Of a stretch of DNA of 59,728 nt, positions 1-8,341 are shown in pieces. Origin of the DNA: Candidatus Gastranaerophilales bacterium. Its GTDB lineage: Bacteria; Cyanobacteriota; Vampirovibrionia; Gastranaerophilales; Gastranaerophilaceae. The translations under genes were made by a program, and so were the position numbers. Location of the stretch: positions 1 through 59,728 of the forward strand of contig CALUSQ010000009.1 of assembly GCA_944323475.1 (NCBI GenBank), read 5' to 3'. The notes beneath the pieces are model-generated. The model searched no databases. It saw only the letters and a program-made list of their open reading frames with translations, and was not told the origin of the DNA. Every line of letters starts with the position of its first letter. Positions within the stretch are counted from its first letter, which is position 1.

Positions 1-875
1 GGGGAAATACCTGCATCTTTTATTGCCAAAGCCAAAGCAGATCCCATTGTCTCATGACAAGGATTTGTAATATGTGTACCGTCAGTGGAAGTACCAAAAC
101 CAATCACCTCAGCATATATCTTGGCATTTCTTGCTTTTGCGTGTTCATATTCTTCAAGAATAAGAGTACCAGCGCCTTCACCCAATACAAGTCCGTCTCT
201 ATCTTTGTCAAAAGGAGCAGGAGTCAACTTGGGCTTATCATTTTTAAGACTGGTTGCATACAAAGTATCAAAAATAGCAATATGAGAAGGATGAAGCTCT
301 TCTGCACCACCGGCAATCATTACTGTTTCGTATCCTTGTTTTATTGCTTCATAAGCATATCCAATACTCATAGAACCTGATGTACAAGCAGTCGAAGAAG
401 GAATGAGCCTACCTTTTGTTTTAAAATACAACGAAATATTTACAGCAGTAGTCTGAGGCATCATTTTTATATAAGAACCTGAATTCACACCTCGTACTTT
501 TTTTTCAACATCCATTGTATAAAAATCAATAATTGATTCTAAAGACCCTGATGAAGAACCATAACTTACACCAGTCTCCCCGTTTGATATAATTTCATCA
601 CCCAAAAGCCCTGCATCAATCAAAGCTTTTTCTGTAACAACAGTACTAAGAACAGCAACCTTTCCCATTGTTCTGGTGACTTTTCTATTAAAATGTTCGG
701 GGACAACAAATCCTTCAACATGAGCAGCCAAACGAGTATTCATGTTTTCATATTCATCCAGCTTGTTCCAATATTCTACACAATTTTCAAAAGTTTTTAG
801 TCGATTAAATGCATCGCTAAGCTCACTACCTATAGGACTTGTTAAAGCCATGCCTGTAACTACAACTCTTCTCAA
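1..875 (-). CDS. apeR: beta-ketoacyl-ACP synthase, ApeR/FabF-like (partial, C-terminus outside window)
   Basis: About 291 residues are visible; the frame is open to the left edge, so the C-terminus is missing. The N-terminus reads MRRVVVTGMALTSPIGSE, a typical FabF start. The thiolase-fold active-site Cys is C164 in STACTSGSMS; the catalytic histidines would lie at or beyond the edge. The start is TTG at 875, with GGAGG 9 bases upstream, and it overlaps the stop of the reductase gene (TTGA), so the two are probably translationally coupled. It is the last visible gene of the leftward operon apeO-P-Q-R. In aryl-polyene pathways this KS class works with the elongation KS; the exact role here is inferred from gene order. 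Confidence 0.85.
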   Translation of the reverse strand, partial: MRRVVVTGMALTSPIGSELSDAFNRLKTFENCVEYWNKLDEYENMNTRLAAHVEGFVVPEHFNRKVTRTMGKVAVLSTVVTEKALIDAGLLGDEIISNGETGVSYGSSSGSLESIIDFYTMDVEKKVRGVNSGSYIKMMPQTTAVNISLYFKTKGRLIPSSTACTSGSMSIGYAYEAIKQGYETVMIAGGAEELHPSHIAIFDTLYATSLKNDKPKLTPAPFDKDRDGLVLGEGAGTLILEEYEHAKARNAKIYAEVIGFGTSTDGTHITNPCHETMGSALALAIKDAGIS

Positions 876-1600
876 CGATAAAGACCTCCATTTACAGAAA
901 TAACCTGACCTGTAATGTAAGAAGCATCTTCACTCATAAGATAATTTACAAGACTGGCAACCTCTTTTGCCTGTCCAAGTCGTTTCATTGGTATAATTTT
1001 CTTAATTTCATCAACAGGAATATCTTTAAGCATATCAGTTTCTATAACACCTGGAGCTACACAATTGACAGTTATGCCTCGTTTGGCAAGTTCAAGACTC
1101 AAAGCTTTTACGGCACCTATTATTCCAGCTTTTGAAGCGCTGTAATTTACCTGCCCTCTATTGCCTGCCAAGCCTGATACAGAAGACATAGCAACAATAC
1201 GGCCTTTTATACGCTGTTCTATCATAGGCATAACTACGGGTTTTAAAACGTTGTAAAAACCGCCAAGATTTGTATCAATTACGTCATCCCATTCATTTTC
1301 TTCCATAACAGGAAAAACATTGTCTTTAGCAATCCCTGCATTGAGGACAACACCGTAATAGATACCGTTTTCTGAGATATCTTTTGTTAAAACATCAAAA
1401 CACTGTTTTCTGTTTTTTATATCAAACTGCAAAACTCTTGCATCAATACCAAAAGATTTTACTTTCTCTTTTAAAATATTAGCTTTTTCTAAATTACTAT
1501 TACAATGCAGAACAATATTAAAACCACTTTTTGCAAGATACAAAGCTGTTTCTTCTCCAATACCCCTGCTTGAACCAGTAACTAATATATACTTACCCAT
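872..1600 (-). CDS. apeQ: 3-oxoacyl-ACP reductase, ApeQ/FabG-like SDR
   Basis: Short-chain dehydrogenase of about 242 residues. It shows the NADPH-binding TGSSRGIG motif directly after the start, a conserved NAG-type motif (LNAGIAKDN), the catalytic Ser in SSVSG, and YSASK with the Tyr/Lys pair. It ends in the FabG-like ITGQVISVNGG segment. It should reduce beta-ketoacyl-ACP intermediates during polyene chain extension. I prefer the ATG at 1600 (MGKYILVTG) because it matches the family N-terminus; a TTG at 1624 would add eight residues. It lies 3' of the dehydratase gene and overlaps the next KS by four bases. Confidence 0.88.
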   Translation of the reverse strand: MGKYILVTGSSRGIGEETALYLAKSGFNIVLHCNSNLEKANILKEKVKSFGIDARVLQFDIKNRKQCFDVLTKDISENGIYYGVVLNAGIAKDNVFPVMEENEWDDVIDTNLGGFYNVLKPVVMPMIEQRIKGRIVAMSSVSGLAGNRGQVNYSASKAGIIGAVKALSLELAKRGITVNCVAPGVIETDMLKDIPVDEIKKIIPMKRLGQAKEVASLVNYLMSEDASYITGQVISVNGGLYR

Positions 1601-1627
1601 AAACTCAAATCCAATCAAAATCAAAAA

Positions 1628-2080
1628 CTAAACTTCCATCATTTGAAGTTCTTCATGTGAACGAGGTTGATATACATTCACTGTAGCACTCGCACATTCT
1701 ATATCATTATTATAGATAAAACACTCGAATGAAACAAGCTGATTATCAGAAAACACCTGTTTTGCCGAGATTATATAGGTTTTGTTAAGTTCAAATTTAT
1801 CAATAAAAGTTTTATAAAATCGAGTACCTAACAAAAAACCCACTTCCGGCTCTTTTTCACCATTTAAAAAATATGCACAACATCCTATTGTTTGTGCCAT
1901 ATATTCTATACCAACAAGCGTTGAAACACCTTTTAAATCTTTGTCATAAAAAATTTTGTCTTCTGAAATAGTAACAGATGCTTTTGCTGTCATTGTGTTA
2001 ATATCAATATCCAAAAGCTCATCTATCAAAATCATAGGATGATTATGCGGAAGTATTTTTTCAAGATTATATTTTTTCAT
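1628..2080 (-). CDS. apeP: 3-hydroxyacyl-ACP dehydratase, ApeP-like hot-dog protein
   Basis: About 150 residues with a FabA/FabZ-like hot-dog fold. LPHNHPMILIDELL near the N-terminus resembles the FabZ LPHR.PFLLID segment, and GIEYMAQTIGCCAY is the central helix. It would dehydrate the 3-hydroxyacyl-ACP made by the neighbouring reductase, leaving conjugated double bonds. The ATG at 2080 fits the family start; an upstream in-frame ATG at 2095 is possible. The start lies inside the 3' end of the upstream KS gene, so the genes overlap and are probably co-translated. In characterised APE systems ApeP pairs with ApeI; here the ApeI-like domain is fused to ApeH. Confidence 0.8.
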   Translation of the reverse strand: MKKYNLEKILPHNHPMILIDELLDIDINTMTAKASVTISEDKIFYDKDLKGVSTLVGIEYMAQTIGCCAYFLNGEKEPEVGFLLGTRFYKTFIDKFELNKTYIISAKQVFSDNQLVSFECFIYNNDIECASATVNVYQPRSHEELQMMEV

Positions 2081-3230
2081 TATCATAACTACCAAATATT
2101 ATAACAGCATTTGAACCACCAAAGCCAAAAGCATTACACATACAATATTTTAAATTGTTAACTTTTTCATTATAGCCTGCAAGTTTAAGCTTAGGTAAAG
2201 CAGAATCATACTCACCGTCATATTTATGAGGAAGCAAAAATCTGTTTGGATTAATTTTTTTATCCAACATTGCAACACATAATGCAGCTTCAACTCCGGC
2301 AGAAGCACCCAAACAATGACCGGTAAGTGATTTTGTAGAACTTACAAAAACAGAGTCTTTAAAAACTTTAAAAACAGCATTAGCTTCCATTAAATCATTA
2401 CTTAAAGTTCCAGTTCCATGCAAATTAATATAATCAATGTCTTTTGCTTTTAAACTAGCCTCTTTTAATGCAATTTCAATAGCTCTTGCTGCTTCTATTC
2501 CTTCCGGATCAGGAGTTGCACAGTGATATGCATCTGAGGTTTCGCCTATGCCTAAAATCTCTATTGCATTTTTTTTAGGAGTTTTTTCTAACAGAAATAA
2601 ACCGCCCCCTTCCCCGATATTTATTCCGGAACGATTTTGACTAAAAGGAATAGTTCTTTTATCCGAAAAAACCTCTAATGAATGAAATCCATAAGACGGC
2701 ATTTTGCATAATCCATCAACAGCACCTGCTATTACAGCATCACAAATATTTGAATCCAAAAGTTTTTTTGCTGTTGAAAAAGCTTTTAATCCTGATGTAC
2801 AAGCTGTTGATACACCACAGCAAAAACCGTTTAGCCCAAGATATTTTTTCAAAAACCCCGCAGGATTGCCTATTTCCGAATGTCTGATATCATTTGATTT
2901 TGCAAACTCATCTACCCCTGCATTTGTGTTTCCGATTACTATCCCTATACGATTTTTGCCATATTTTTCGATTGCCTTTTCTATATCATTTTTCAATTGA
3001 ATACAGCAATGTAACAAGATTCTATTACAGCGGATATTGTACTCTTCGTCTTGTATTTGAGGCAATTCTGTATGGATTTTTCCATAATAAAACGTTTTTG
3101 AAGTTATTATATTGTCGTCAGATTCTATAAACTCTTGGTTTTCTGAAGAAATCGCATTTTCAAAAATTTCTTCAATACTCTCCCCTAAAGAACATATCGC
3201 ACTATAAGCATTTATAAAAATATCTGACAT
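2067..3230 (-). CDS. apeO: beta-ketoacyl-ACP synthase, ApeO-like elongation KS
   Basis: A 387-residue ketosynthase with a full Cys-His-His triad: C144 in STACTSGLKA, the first His in INLHGTGT and the second in LTGHCLGASAG. The C-terminal NAFGFGGSNA motif is intact. It is the first gene of the leftward arm, divergent from the apeC-like gene across about 90 bp. In known APE systems (the Xenorhabdus ApeO-ApeC complex) this KS forms a heterodimer with the chain-length-factor-like protein; the facing gene here is that partner type. Length and motifs are normal, so it should be catalytically active. Confidence 0.88.
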   Translation of the reverse strand: MSDIFINAYSAICSLGESIEEIFENAISSENQEFIESDDNIITSKTFYYGKIHTELPQIQDEEYNIRCNRILLHCCIQLKNDIEKAIEKYGKNRIGIVIGNTNAGVDEFAKSNDIRHSEIGNPAGFLKKYLGLNGFCCGVSTACTSGLKAFSTAKKLLDSNICDAVIAGAVDGLCKMPSYGFHSLEVFSDKRTIPFSQNRSGINIGEGGGLFLLEKTPKKNAIEILGIGETSDAYHCATPDPEGIEAARAIEIALKEASLKAKDIDYINLHGTGTLSNDLMEANAVFKVFKDSVFVSSTKSLTGHCLGASAGVEAALCVAMLDKKINPNRFLLPHKYDGEYDSALPKLKLAGYNEKVNNLKYCMCNAFGFGGSNAVIIFGSYDNEKI

Positions 3231-3321
3231 ATAAACACAAACTTTCTTTGATAAAAATCAAAATTTATAATAAAATTAATATTACCATAAATTACAAAAA
3301 TGAAGTGTTTGGGCATATAAA
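3231..3321. promoter_or_regulatory. divergent intergenic region of the APE cluster
   Basis: This 91-bp, very AT-rich gap separates the two arms of the APE cluster and must hold both promoters if the arms start here. A TATAAT hexamer at 3266-3271 on the plus strand is a plausible -10 for the rightward arm, but I see no convincing -35. No operator-like inverted repeat stands out. Confidence 0.35.
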
Positions 3322-3948
3322 TTGAATTTTTCAATAAAAACTTTTTCACACAAAACATTGGATAATGCAGATTTGTCATTTCTTCCGCCTATGGCAAGAA
3401 GAAAACTTTCAAATCTGGATAAAGTTGCACTATGCGCAATGAATGAATGTTTTAACAAAGTTGAAAATCCAAACGAAATAAAAATTGTTTTTGCTTCCCA
3501 GTACGCTGAAATTGACAGACTCAAAAAGTTAATTTTTCAGTATTCACAAGAAAACGAAGTTTCACCTGCCACATTCAGTGCTTCTGTACACAACAATGCT
3601 GTTGGTCAATTTTCTCTTTTAAAAAAAATCAAAGAAAGTTATAACTCAATATCAGCACAAGAAGATACTTTTATAACAGGATTTGTTGAAGCTGCTATAA
3701 CAAACAGCAAAGAAATTTTATATTGTTTTGCTGAAGAAGAACCACAGGTGTTTAGCTACTGTTTTTTAATTTCGCATGAGAACAATGAATTTGAATTGAT
3801 AACAAACACAAATCCTAATCCCCAAAAACAAGATGATATTATTCGTTTTGAAAATTTTCTAAAAAATATTAATTCACACGATTTCACAAGCAAAAATGGT
3901 CTTTTTACAATAAAACGAATTAATAAAAATCAACAGGAGGCAGAATAA
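3322..3948 (+). CDS. apeC: beta-ketoacyl synthase N-terminal-like protein, ApeC/chain-length-factor-like
   Basis: A 208-residue protein resembling the short ketoacyl-synthase-like partners of APE clusters (Pfam Ketoacyl-synt_2 type). LPPMARRKLSNLDKVAL near residue 22 and SASVHNNAVGQFS in the middle are typical. No active-site Cys is seen, consistent with a non-condensing chain-length factor. The start is a TTG at 3322. The stop overlaps the next ATG by one base (TAATG) and an AGGAGG lies just before it, so it is coupled to the acyltransferase gene. It opens the rightward operon facing the ApeO-like KS. Confidence 0.75.
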   Translation: MNFSIKTFSHKTLDNADLSFLPPMARRKLSNLDKVALCAMNECFNKVENPNEIKIVFASQYAEIDRLKKLIFQYSQENEVSPATFSASVHNNAVGQFSLLKKIKESYNSISAQEDTFITGFVEAAITNSKEILYCFAEEEPQVFSYCFLISHENNEFELITNTNPNPQKQDDIIRFENFLKNINSHDFTSKNGLFTIKRINKNQQEAE

Positions 3949-4700
3949 TGAAACTTTTAAGAAGCCTTCTTGTAGTGTTTTTGTTTGGCTTTTTTGGAAT
4001 AGGTGCGATTGTAATTAATTATCTTATTTTCCCTATAGGCGGTTTGTTTGTAAAAAAAGAGAAAAAAAGACAATATTATTGTGACATAATTCACAGTGCT
4101 TGGCATTTTTTCACTAGAGTTATGGAAAAAACAGGTACAATAAAAGTTGAACTTATAAATTCTGAAAGAATTGAAAATATAAAAAGCAAAATTATTGTCG
4201 CAAATCATCCTAGTTTTATTGATATAGTAATCTTGATTGGTCTTATTCCAAACTCAATTTGTATGGCCAAAAAAGAGTTAAGAAGAAATCCTTTTATGGG
4301 GAATATCGTAAAATCACTTTATTTAATAAATGATGAAAACACTGATAATCTGCTTAAAGATACTACAGAAATATTAAATCAAGGATTTAATATCATTATT
4401 TTCCCCACAGGAACCAGAACAATTCCTGATACAGAAATGAAATTGCACAAAGGAGCAGCAATGATGGCAATACATACAAAATCAGATGTTTTGCCTATCT
4501 GTATAGAATGTGACACACTTTTCTTGGCTAAAAAACAAAAAATATATGAAGCAGGAGAAAAACCTGTTACCTACAAAATAACAATAAATGAAGAAATCAA
4601 AACTAAAGATTTTTCAAAAGGAGACTTTACAAAAATACAAATTAGAAACAGAGTAAATACAGCTATTAAAGAAAAAATTAGCAGGGGTTTTGAAAATTGA
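3948..4700 (+). CDS. apeD: 1-acyl-glycerol-3-phosphate acyltransferase-like protein, ApeD-like
   Basis: A 250-residue LPLAT-family acyltransferase with an N-terminal membrane segment (about residues 5-30). The catalytic HX4D motif is NHPSFID near residue 85, and the second conserved block is FPTGTR near residue 152 (PlsC usually has FPEGTR). In APE clusters this class is thought to help attach the polyene to a lipid anchor. The start is preceded by a strong AGGAGG. It overlaps no essential motif of its neighbours and sits in a tight operon. Confidence 0.82.
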   Translation: MKLLRSLLVVFLFGFFGIGAIVINYLIFPIGGLFVKKEKKRQYYCDIIHSAWHFFTRVMEKTGTIKVELINSERIENIKSKIIVANHPSFIDIVILIGLIPNSICMAKKELRRNPFMGNIVKSLYLINDENTDNLLKDTTEILNQGFNIIIFPTGTRTIPDTEMKLHKGAAMMAIHTKSDVLPICIECDTLFLAKKQKIYEAGEKPVTYKITINEEIKTKDFSKGDFTKIQIRNRVNTAIKEKISRGFEN

Positions 4701-4761
4701 CTTTAACGCTTTATTAGGCTATAAATTTAATAAGAATAAAATTTTAAAGGTCTGGATTATT

Positions 4762-5031
4762 TTGGAAAATTTAGAGTTAGAAAGAGAACTTAAAAAAGTT
4801 ATAATTGAAGTCTTGGAACTTGAAGACATAACTTGTGATGACATAAATTCAGAAGAAGCTCTTTTTGTGGACGGATTGGGATTAGACTCAATTGATGCGC
4901 TGGAGCTTGGGATGGCACTAAAGAAAAGATATAATCTTGTTCTCGGTACAAATAAAGAAGAGAATAAAAAACATTTTTTCTCGGTAAAAACTCTTGCTGA
5001 CTTTATATCGAGTCAAAAAAATAAGGATTAA
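4762..5031 (+). CDS. apeE: acyl carrier protein 1, ApeE-like
   Basis: An acyl carrier protein with the phosphopantetheine attachment serine in GLGLDSIDALELG. The open frame extends upstream to a TTG at 4690 inside the acyltransferase gene, but the extra 24 residues are unlike any ACP. The TTG at 4762, with AAAGG about 11 bases upstream, gives an 89-residue protein of normal size. It is followed nine bases later by a second ACP; paired ACPs are characteristic of APE and related type II PKS clusters. It is probably modified by the phosphopantetheinyl transferase at 10327-11022. Confidence 0.85.
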   Translation: MENLELERELKKVIIEVLELEDITCDDINSEEALFVDGLGLDSIDALELGMALKKRYNLVLGTNKEENKKHFFSVKTLADFISSQKNKD

Positions 5032-5039
5032 GAAGCAAA

Positions 5040-5294
5040 ATGAGCAATAAATACAGTAGAGAAGATATTTTAAAAGAACTGACAAAAATTCTGGTTAATG
5101 ATTTTGAAATAGAAGAAGAAAAAATTACTCCAGAAGCAAACCTTTTTGAAGACTTGGAATTTGACAGCATTGATGCTGTTGATTTAGCTGTACGATTGCA
5201 AGATTTTACCAAACAGAAAATTTCTCCGGATAATTTTAAACAAATTCGCACTATAAATGATGTAGTGGATGCAGTTCTAGAACTTTTAAAATAA
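5040..5294 (+). CDS. apeF: acyl carrier protein 2, ApeF-like
   Basis: An 84-residue ACP with the 4'-phosphopantetheine serine in LEFDSIDAVDLA. It resembles FabD/AcpP-type carriers in length and acidic character. It lies directly after the first ACP and 10 bp before the small membrane protein gene. In characterised APE systems one ACP loads the starter and the other carries the growing chain; which does which here cannot be told from sequence. Confidence 0.88.
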   Translation: MSNKYSREDILKELTKILVNDFEIEEEKITPEANLFEDLEFDSIDAVDLAVRLQDFTKQKISPDNFKQIRTINDVVDAVLELLK

Positions 5295-5304
5295 AATTAT
5301 ACCT

Positions 5305-5736
5305 ATGAAAAATGAGATAAAAAAACTATTAAAAAATTATAGTTATTTAATATCCATATTTTTTACAGTTATGGTAATTCTCCTTTTTAATTTTACAAAA
5401 ATACAAGGATTAAAACTTTATCCAATTGTTGTTAATTTTTTGATTTTTCTTACATTTTTTTTATCATTATTTTCAGAAGAAACAATTATTCAAAAATTTG
5501 CAAAAATTGCTGAAAAAGGCATACTAAAAGAACCTGTAAAAATATACACAAGAAAACTAACTTATATCTGGTGCATATTTTTATTTCTTCAATTTTTACT
5601 TTCAATAATAACCTGTTTTATGTCTGACGAAATTTGGATGATATACAACGGATGTTTATCTTATGTTTTACTGGGATGTTTTTTTGCGATAGAATATGCA
5701 ATCAGAATAGTGGTTAGAAAAAGAAATAACTGGTAG
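5305..5736 (+). CDS. apeG: small inner-membrane protein, ApeG/COG4648-like
   Basis: A 143-residue protein with about four predicted membrane segments (around residues 15-30, 34-52, 85-107 and 115-135). A cytoplasmic stretch near residues 60-82 includes KEPVKIYTRKLTYIW. This is the pattern of the COG4648 membrane protein found beside the acyl-CoA ligase in APE clusters. Biochemical function is unknown. It abuts the ligase gene with no spacer. Confidence 0.7.
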   Translation: MKNEIKKLLKNYSYLISIFFTVMVILLFNFTKIQGLKLYPIVVNFLIFLTFFLSLFSEETIIQKFAKIAEKGILKEPVKIYTRKLTYIWCIFLFLQFLLSIITCFMSDEIWMIYNGCLSYVLLGCFFAIEYAIRIVVRKRNNW

Positions 5737-7377
5737 ATGAATTTTTTTGAAATTTTAAATAAAGAAGAATACAAAAATACGCCAATCGCCATTCAAAATG
5801 GAGAAATTTATTCAATATCTGAAATAAAATCACTTATCTTACCGTTATATAAAGAATTACTTAAAAACCCTAACAAAAAAGTTTTGATTACCTCAAACAA
5901 TCATTTTGATTTTTTTATAAAATTTATTTCTGCAGTTCTTGCAAAAAAAGAATTATATTTTCTACCTGATTTAAGAAGAATCGAATTGCTCAATTTTGAA
6001 TATAATCATCTGACTCAAAATGATTTTTCAAAAACCAAAAAAACAGAAATAAAAAATTCAAATGAAAATATAGATACAAATATTGATTTTGAAAAAACAT
6101 TTTTAAATCTATATACATCCGGATCTACAGGCACTCCAAAATGTGTAACAAAAACCTTGCAAAATCTAATAATAGAAGCAACTGACATATTTGAAGAATA
6201 CAAAAATGACATTACTCAAAAACCTACTGCAATCGCAACATCAACAACACCACATCATATGTTTTGTATGTCTTTTTACATAATTCTACCATTATGTTAT
6301 GTGGGAAAAATTCTTTTTGATGCACAAGAAATTTTATATCCTGATGATTGTAATTTAGAAGATAAAATTTTTATTTCAACACCATCATTTTTAGAAAAAT
6401 TCAAAAAATATGAAATATCATTAAATACTCCACCCAGAATAATAATGACAGCAGGTGACAAGCTTAAAGATGATATATTTGAATATTTTTACAACAAAAA
6501 TATTCCACTAAAAGAAATTTACGGCAGTTCGGAAGTAGGCGTAGTAGCCTACAAAACAAAACCTTATGAAGAGATTTTTAATTGCTATAAAAATATAACA
6601 ATTGAAACAGATAAAGAATCAAAAATACTTGTACACTCACCTTTTTATACAGGTGACAATTATGTACTCGGTGATTATATTGATTTAATTGACAACAAAC
6701 ACTTTATTCTAAAAAGCAGAAGTGATCGTATTTTAAAAATACAAGAAAAAAGAATCAGTGCTATAGAACTTGAAAATTTTGTTAAAGAATCTCAATTCAT
6801 AAATGATGCATATTGTTTAAAATATGGAGAAAAACTTGCCTGTGCTACAGTTTTAAACGAAAAAGGACAAGATGAATATTTAAAAAACAGCACAAAACTT
6901 GTAAAAGATATCAAAGCATTTTTAAAACAAAAATCAGAAATTATTCCTCAAAAATGGCGTTTTTTAAATGAAATGCCAAAAACACAAACAGGCAAAACAA
7001 ACATAGAAAAAATTAAAACTTTTTTTGCATTAAATTTGTCTTTACCTATCGTTAAAGAAACAAAACACAACCTCAATGAAGCATCTTTAAAATTAATTTT
7101 TCCATATAGCTGCAACTTTTTTGACGGACATTTTAAAGATTTTCCGATCCTACCTGGAGTTGTTCAACTATATTTGGCACATATGTATGCACAAAACTTA
7201 TTCAATATATCAATACCAACAAAAACAGTAAAAAAAATGAAATTTTCACATATAATAAAGCCTAATGAAAACATTGAACTTAACCTAAAAAAATCAGATA
7301 ATAGCATTACTTACACATATAAACTTGGAGAAAAAATTTGCTCAAGCGGCGTTTTTTCAATAGATAAAAAAGAGTAA
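5737..7377 (+). CDS. apeH: AMP-dependent acyl ligase fused to a hot-dog dehydratase, ApeH-ApeI fusion
   Basis: A 546-residue two-domain protein. Residues 1 to about 435 form an ANL-family adenylating domain: phosphate-binding loop YTSGSTGTPK, aromatic motif YGSSEVG, the DRILKIQEKRI hinge, and a C-terminal lysine in TQTGKTN. Residues about 445-546 are a dehydratase-like hot-dog domain with GHFKDFPILPGVVQL, where H465 is the likely catalytic residue. In most APE clusters these are two proteins: ApeH, which loads the aryl starter, and ApeI, a dehydratase. Fusion is known in some related clusters, so this may be a variant rather than new. It sits between apeG-like and thioesterase genes. Confidence 0.85.
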   Translation: MNFFEILNKEEYKNTPIAIQNGEIYSISEIKSLILPLYKELLKNPNKKVLITSNNHFDFFIKFISAVLAKKELYFLPDLRRIELLNFEYNHLTQNDFSKTKKTEIKNSNENIDTNIDFEKTFLNLYTSGSTGTPKCVTKTLQNLIIEATDIFEEYKNDITQKPTAIATSTTPHHMFCMSFYIILPLCYVGKILFDAQEILYPDDCNLEDKIFISTPSFLEKFKKYEISLNTPPRIIMTAGDKLKDDIFEYFYNKNIPLKEIYGSSEVGVVAYKTKPYEEIFNCYKNITIETDKESKILVHSPFYTGDNYVLGDYIDLIDNKHFILKSRSDRILKIQEKRISAIELENFVKESQFINDAYCLKYGEKLACATVLNEKGQDEYLKNSTKLVKDIKAFLKQKSEIIPQKWRFLNEMPKTQTGKTNIEKIKTFFALNLSLPIVKETKHNLNEASLKLIFPYSCNFFDGHFKDFPILPGVVQLYLAHMYAQNLFNISIPTKTVKKMKFSHIIKPNENIELNLKKSDNSITYTYKLGEKICSSGVFSIDKKE

Positions 7378-7382
7378 TATAT

Positions 7383-7799
7383 ATGAAAAAAATAGAAACT
7401 AACTGTACAATATCCGTTGAATTTTTCGACCTTGACCCAATGAATGTTGTTTGGCACGGAAATTATTTAAAATACCTAGAAACAGCAAGATGTGACTTGT
7501 TAGAAAAACTTGGCTATACATATGATGATATGAAACAAGACGATTCAGCATACCCTATTGCAAAAATGGATTTGAAATTCATAAAGCCAGCAAAATTTAA
7601 ACAAAAATTGAATGTAAAATGTACTTTAGAAAGTATAGAACCTGCACTGATAATAAAATACCTGATAACAGATTCAAATAGCAATGAAAAAATATTCAAA
7701 GCGCAAAGTATGCAGCTTAGAATAGATATAAAAACAATGCAAACAATGTACACAGCACCTGAAAGATTTAAAAAATGTATTGAGGATTTTAACAAATGA
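7383..7799 (+). CDS. apeK: 4-hydroxybenzoyl-CoA-type thioesterase, ApeK-like
   Basis: A 138-residue hot-dog thioesterase of the YbgC/4HBT class. The N-terminal motif FFDLDPMNVVWHGNY contains the usual Asp/His pair, followed by YLETAR. It would hydrolyse stalled or finished acyl thioesters. Its stop overlaps the next start (ATGA), so it is coupled to the LolA-like gene. Confidence 0.85.
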   Translation: MKKIETNCTISVEFFDLDPMNVVWHGNYLKYLETARCDLLEKLGYTYDDMKQDDSAYPIAKMDLKFIKPAKFKQKLNVKCTLESIEPALIIKYLITDSNSNEKIFKAQSMQLRIDIKTMQTMYTAPERFKKCIEDFNK

Positions 7800-8335
7800 A
7801 ACACTTTGGGATAACAATTTTTATATTTCTTTTAATAACAGGATTAAAATCTTTTGCCGAAAATATTTTCGAAAATAAAATTGATGCCAAAACAGCTTCA
7901 CAAAAGATTCCTCAATTTGAAAGTACATCTTGCAAATTTTCACAAGAAAAATATATGAAAACCGCTCAAGCACACATAAAATCCAGCGGTAATTTCAAAT
8001 TTCTAAAAGACAGAGGTGTGATTTTTGAGACTTTATACCCAATACAATCAACTGCAACCTATACAAAAGGACAAAACAAAATAGTAAACTCAATCATACG
8101 CGCAATTTCAAGCAAAAATTATTCTTATCTGGAAAAGAATTTTGATACTTATTATAAAAGCACAAATAATATCTGGTTTCTTGCACTCAAACCCAAATCA
8201 GCAAATGAAATGAACGGGGAAATCCTAAGTATAATAATCAAAGGAACAAAAAACAATAATAGAGGGACAATTTCTCAAATAATTATTGATGCCAAAGGAA
8301 CAAAAACAACTTTATCATTTACAAATTGCGGATAG
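7796..8335 (+). CDS. apeL: LolA-like outer-membrane lipoprotein carrier, ApeL-like
   Basis: A 179-residue secreted protein with a signal peptide (about residues 1-21, ending near SFA). The mature N-terminus contains FSQEKYMK, a pattern shared with LolA, and the rest is beta-strand-like. LolA relatives in APE clusters are thought to shuttle the lipidated pigment across the periplasm. The presence of a periplasmic carrier supports a cell with an outer membrane. It is followed six bases later by the exporter gene. Confidence 0.8.
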   Translation: MKHFGITIFIFLLITGLKSFAENIFENKIDAKTASQKIPQFESTSCKFSQEKYMKTAQAHIKSSGNFKFLKDRGVIFETLYPIQSTATYTKGQNKIVNSIIRAISSKNYSYLEKNFDTYYKSTNNIWFLALKPKSANEMNGEILSIIIKGTKNNNRGTISQIIIDAKGTKTTLSFTNCG

Positions 8336-8341
8336 AAACTT

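Noticed and set aside
4690..4761. Longer N-terminus for the first ACP
   Set aside because: The extra 24 residues overlap the acyltransferase gene and do not resemble ACPs; the TTG at 4762 has a better binding site.
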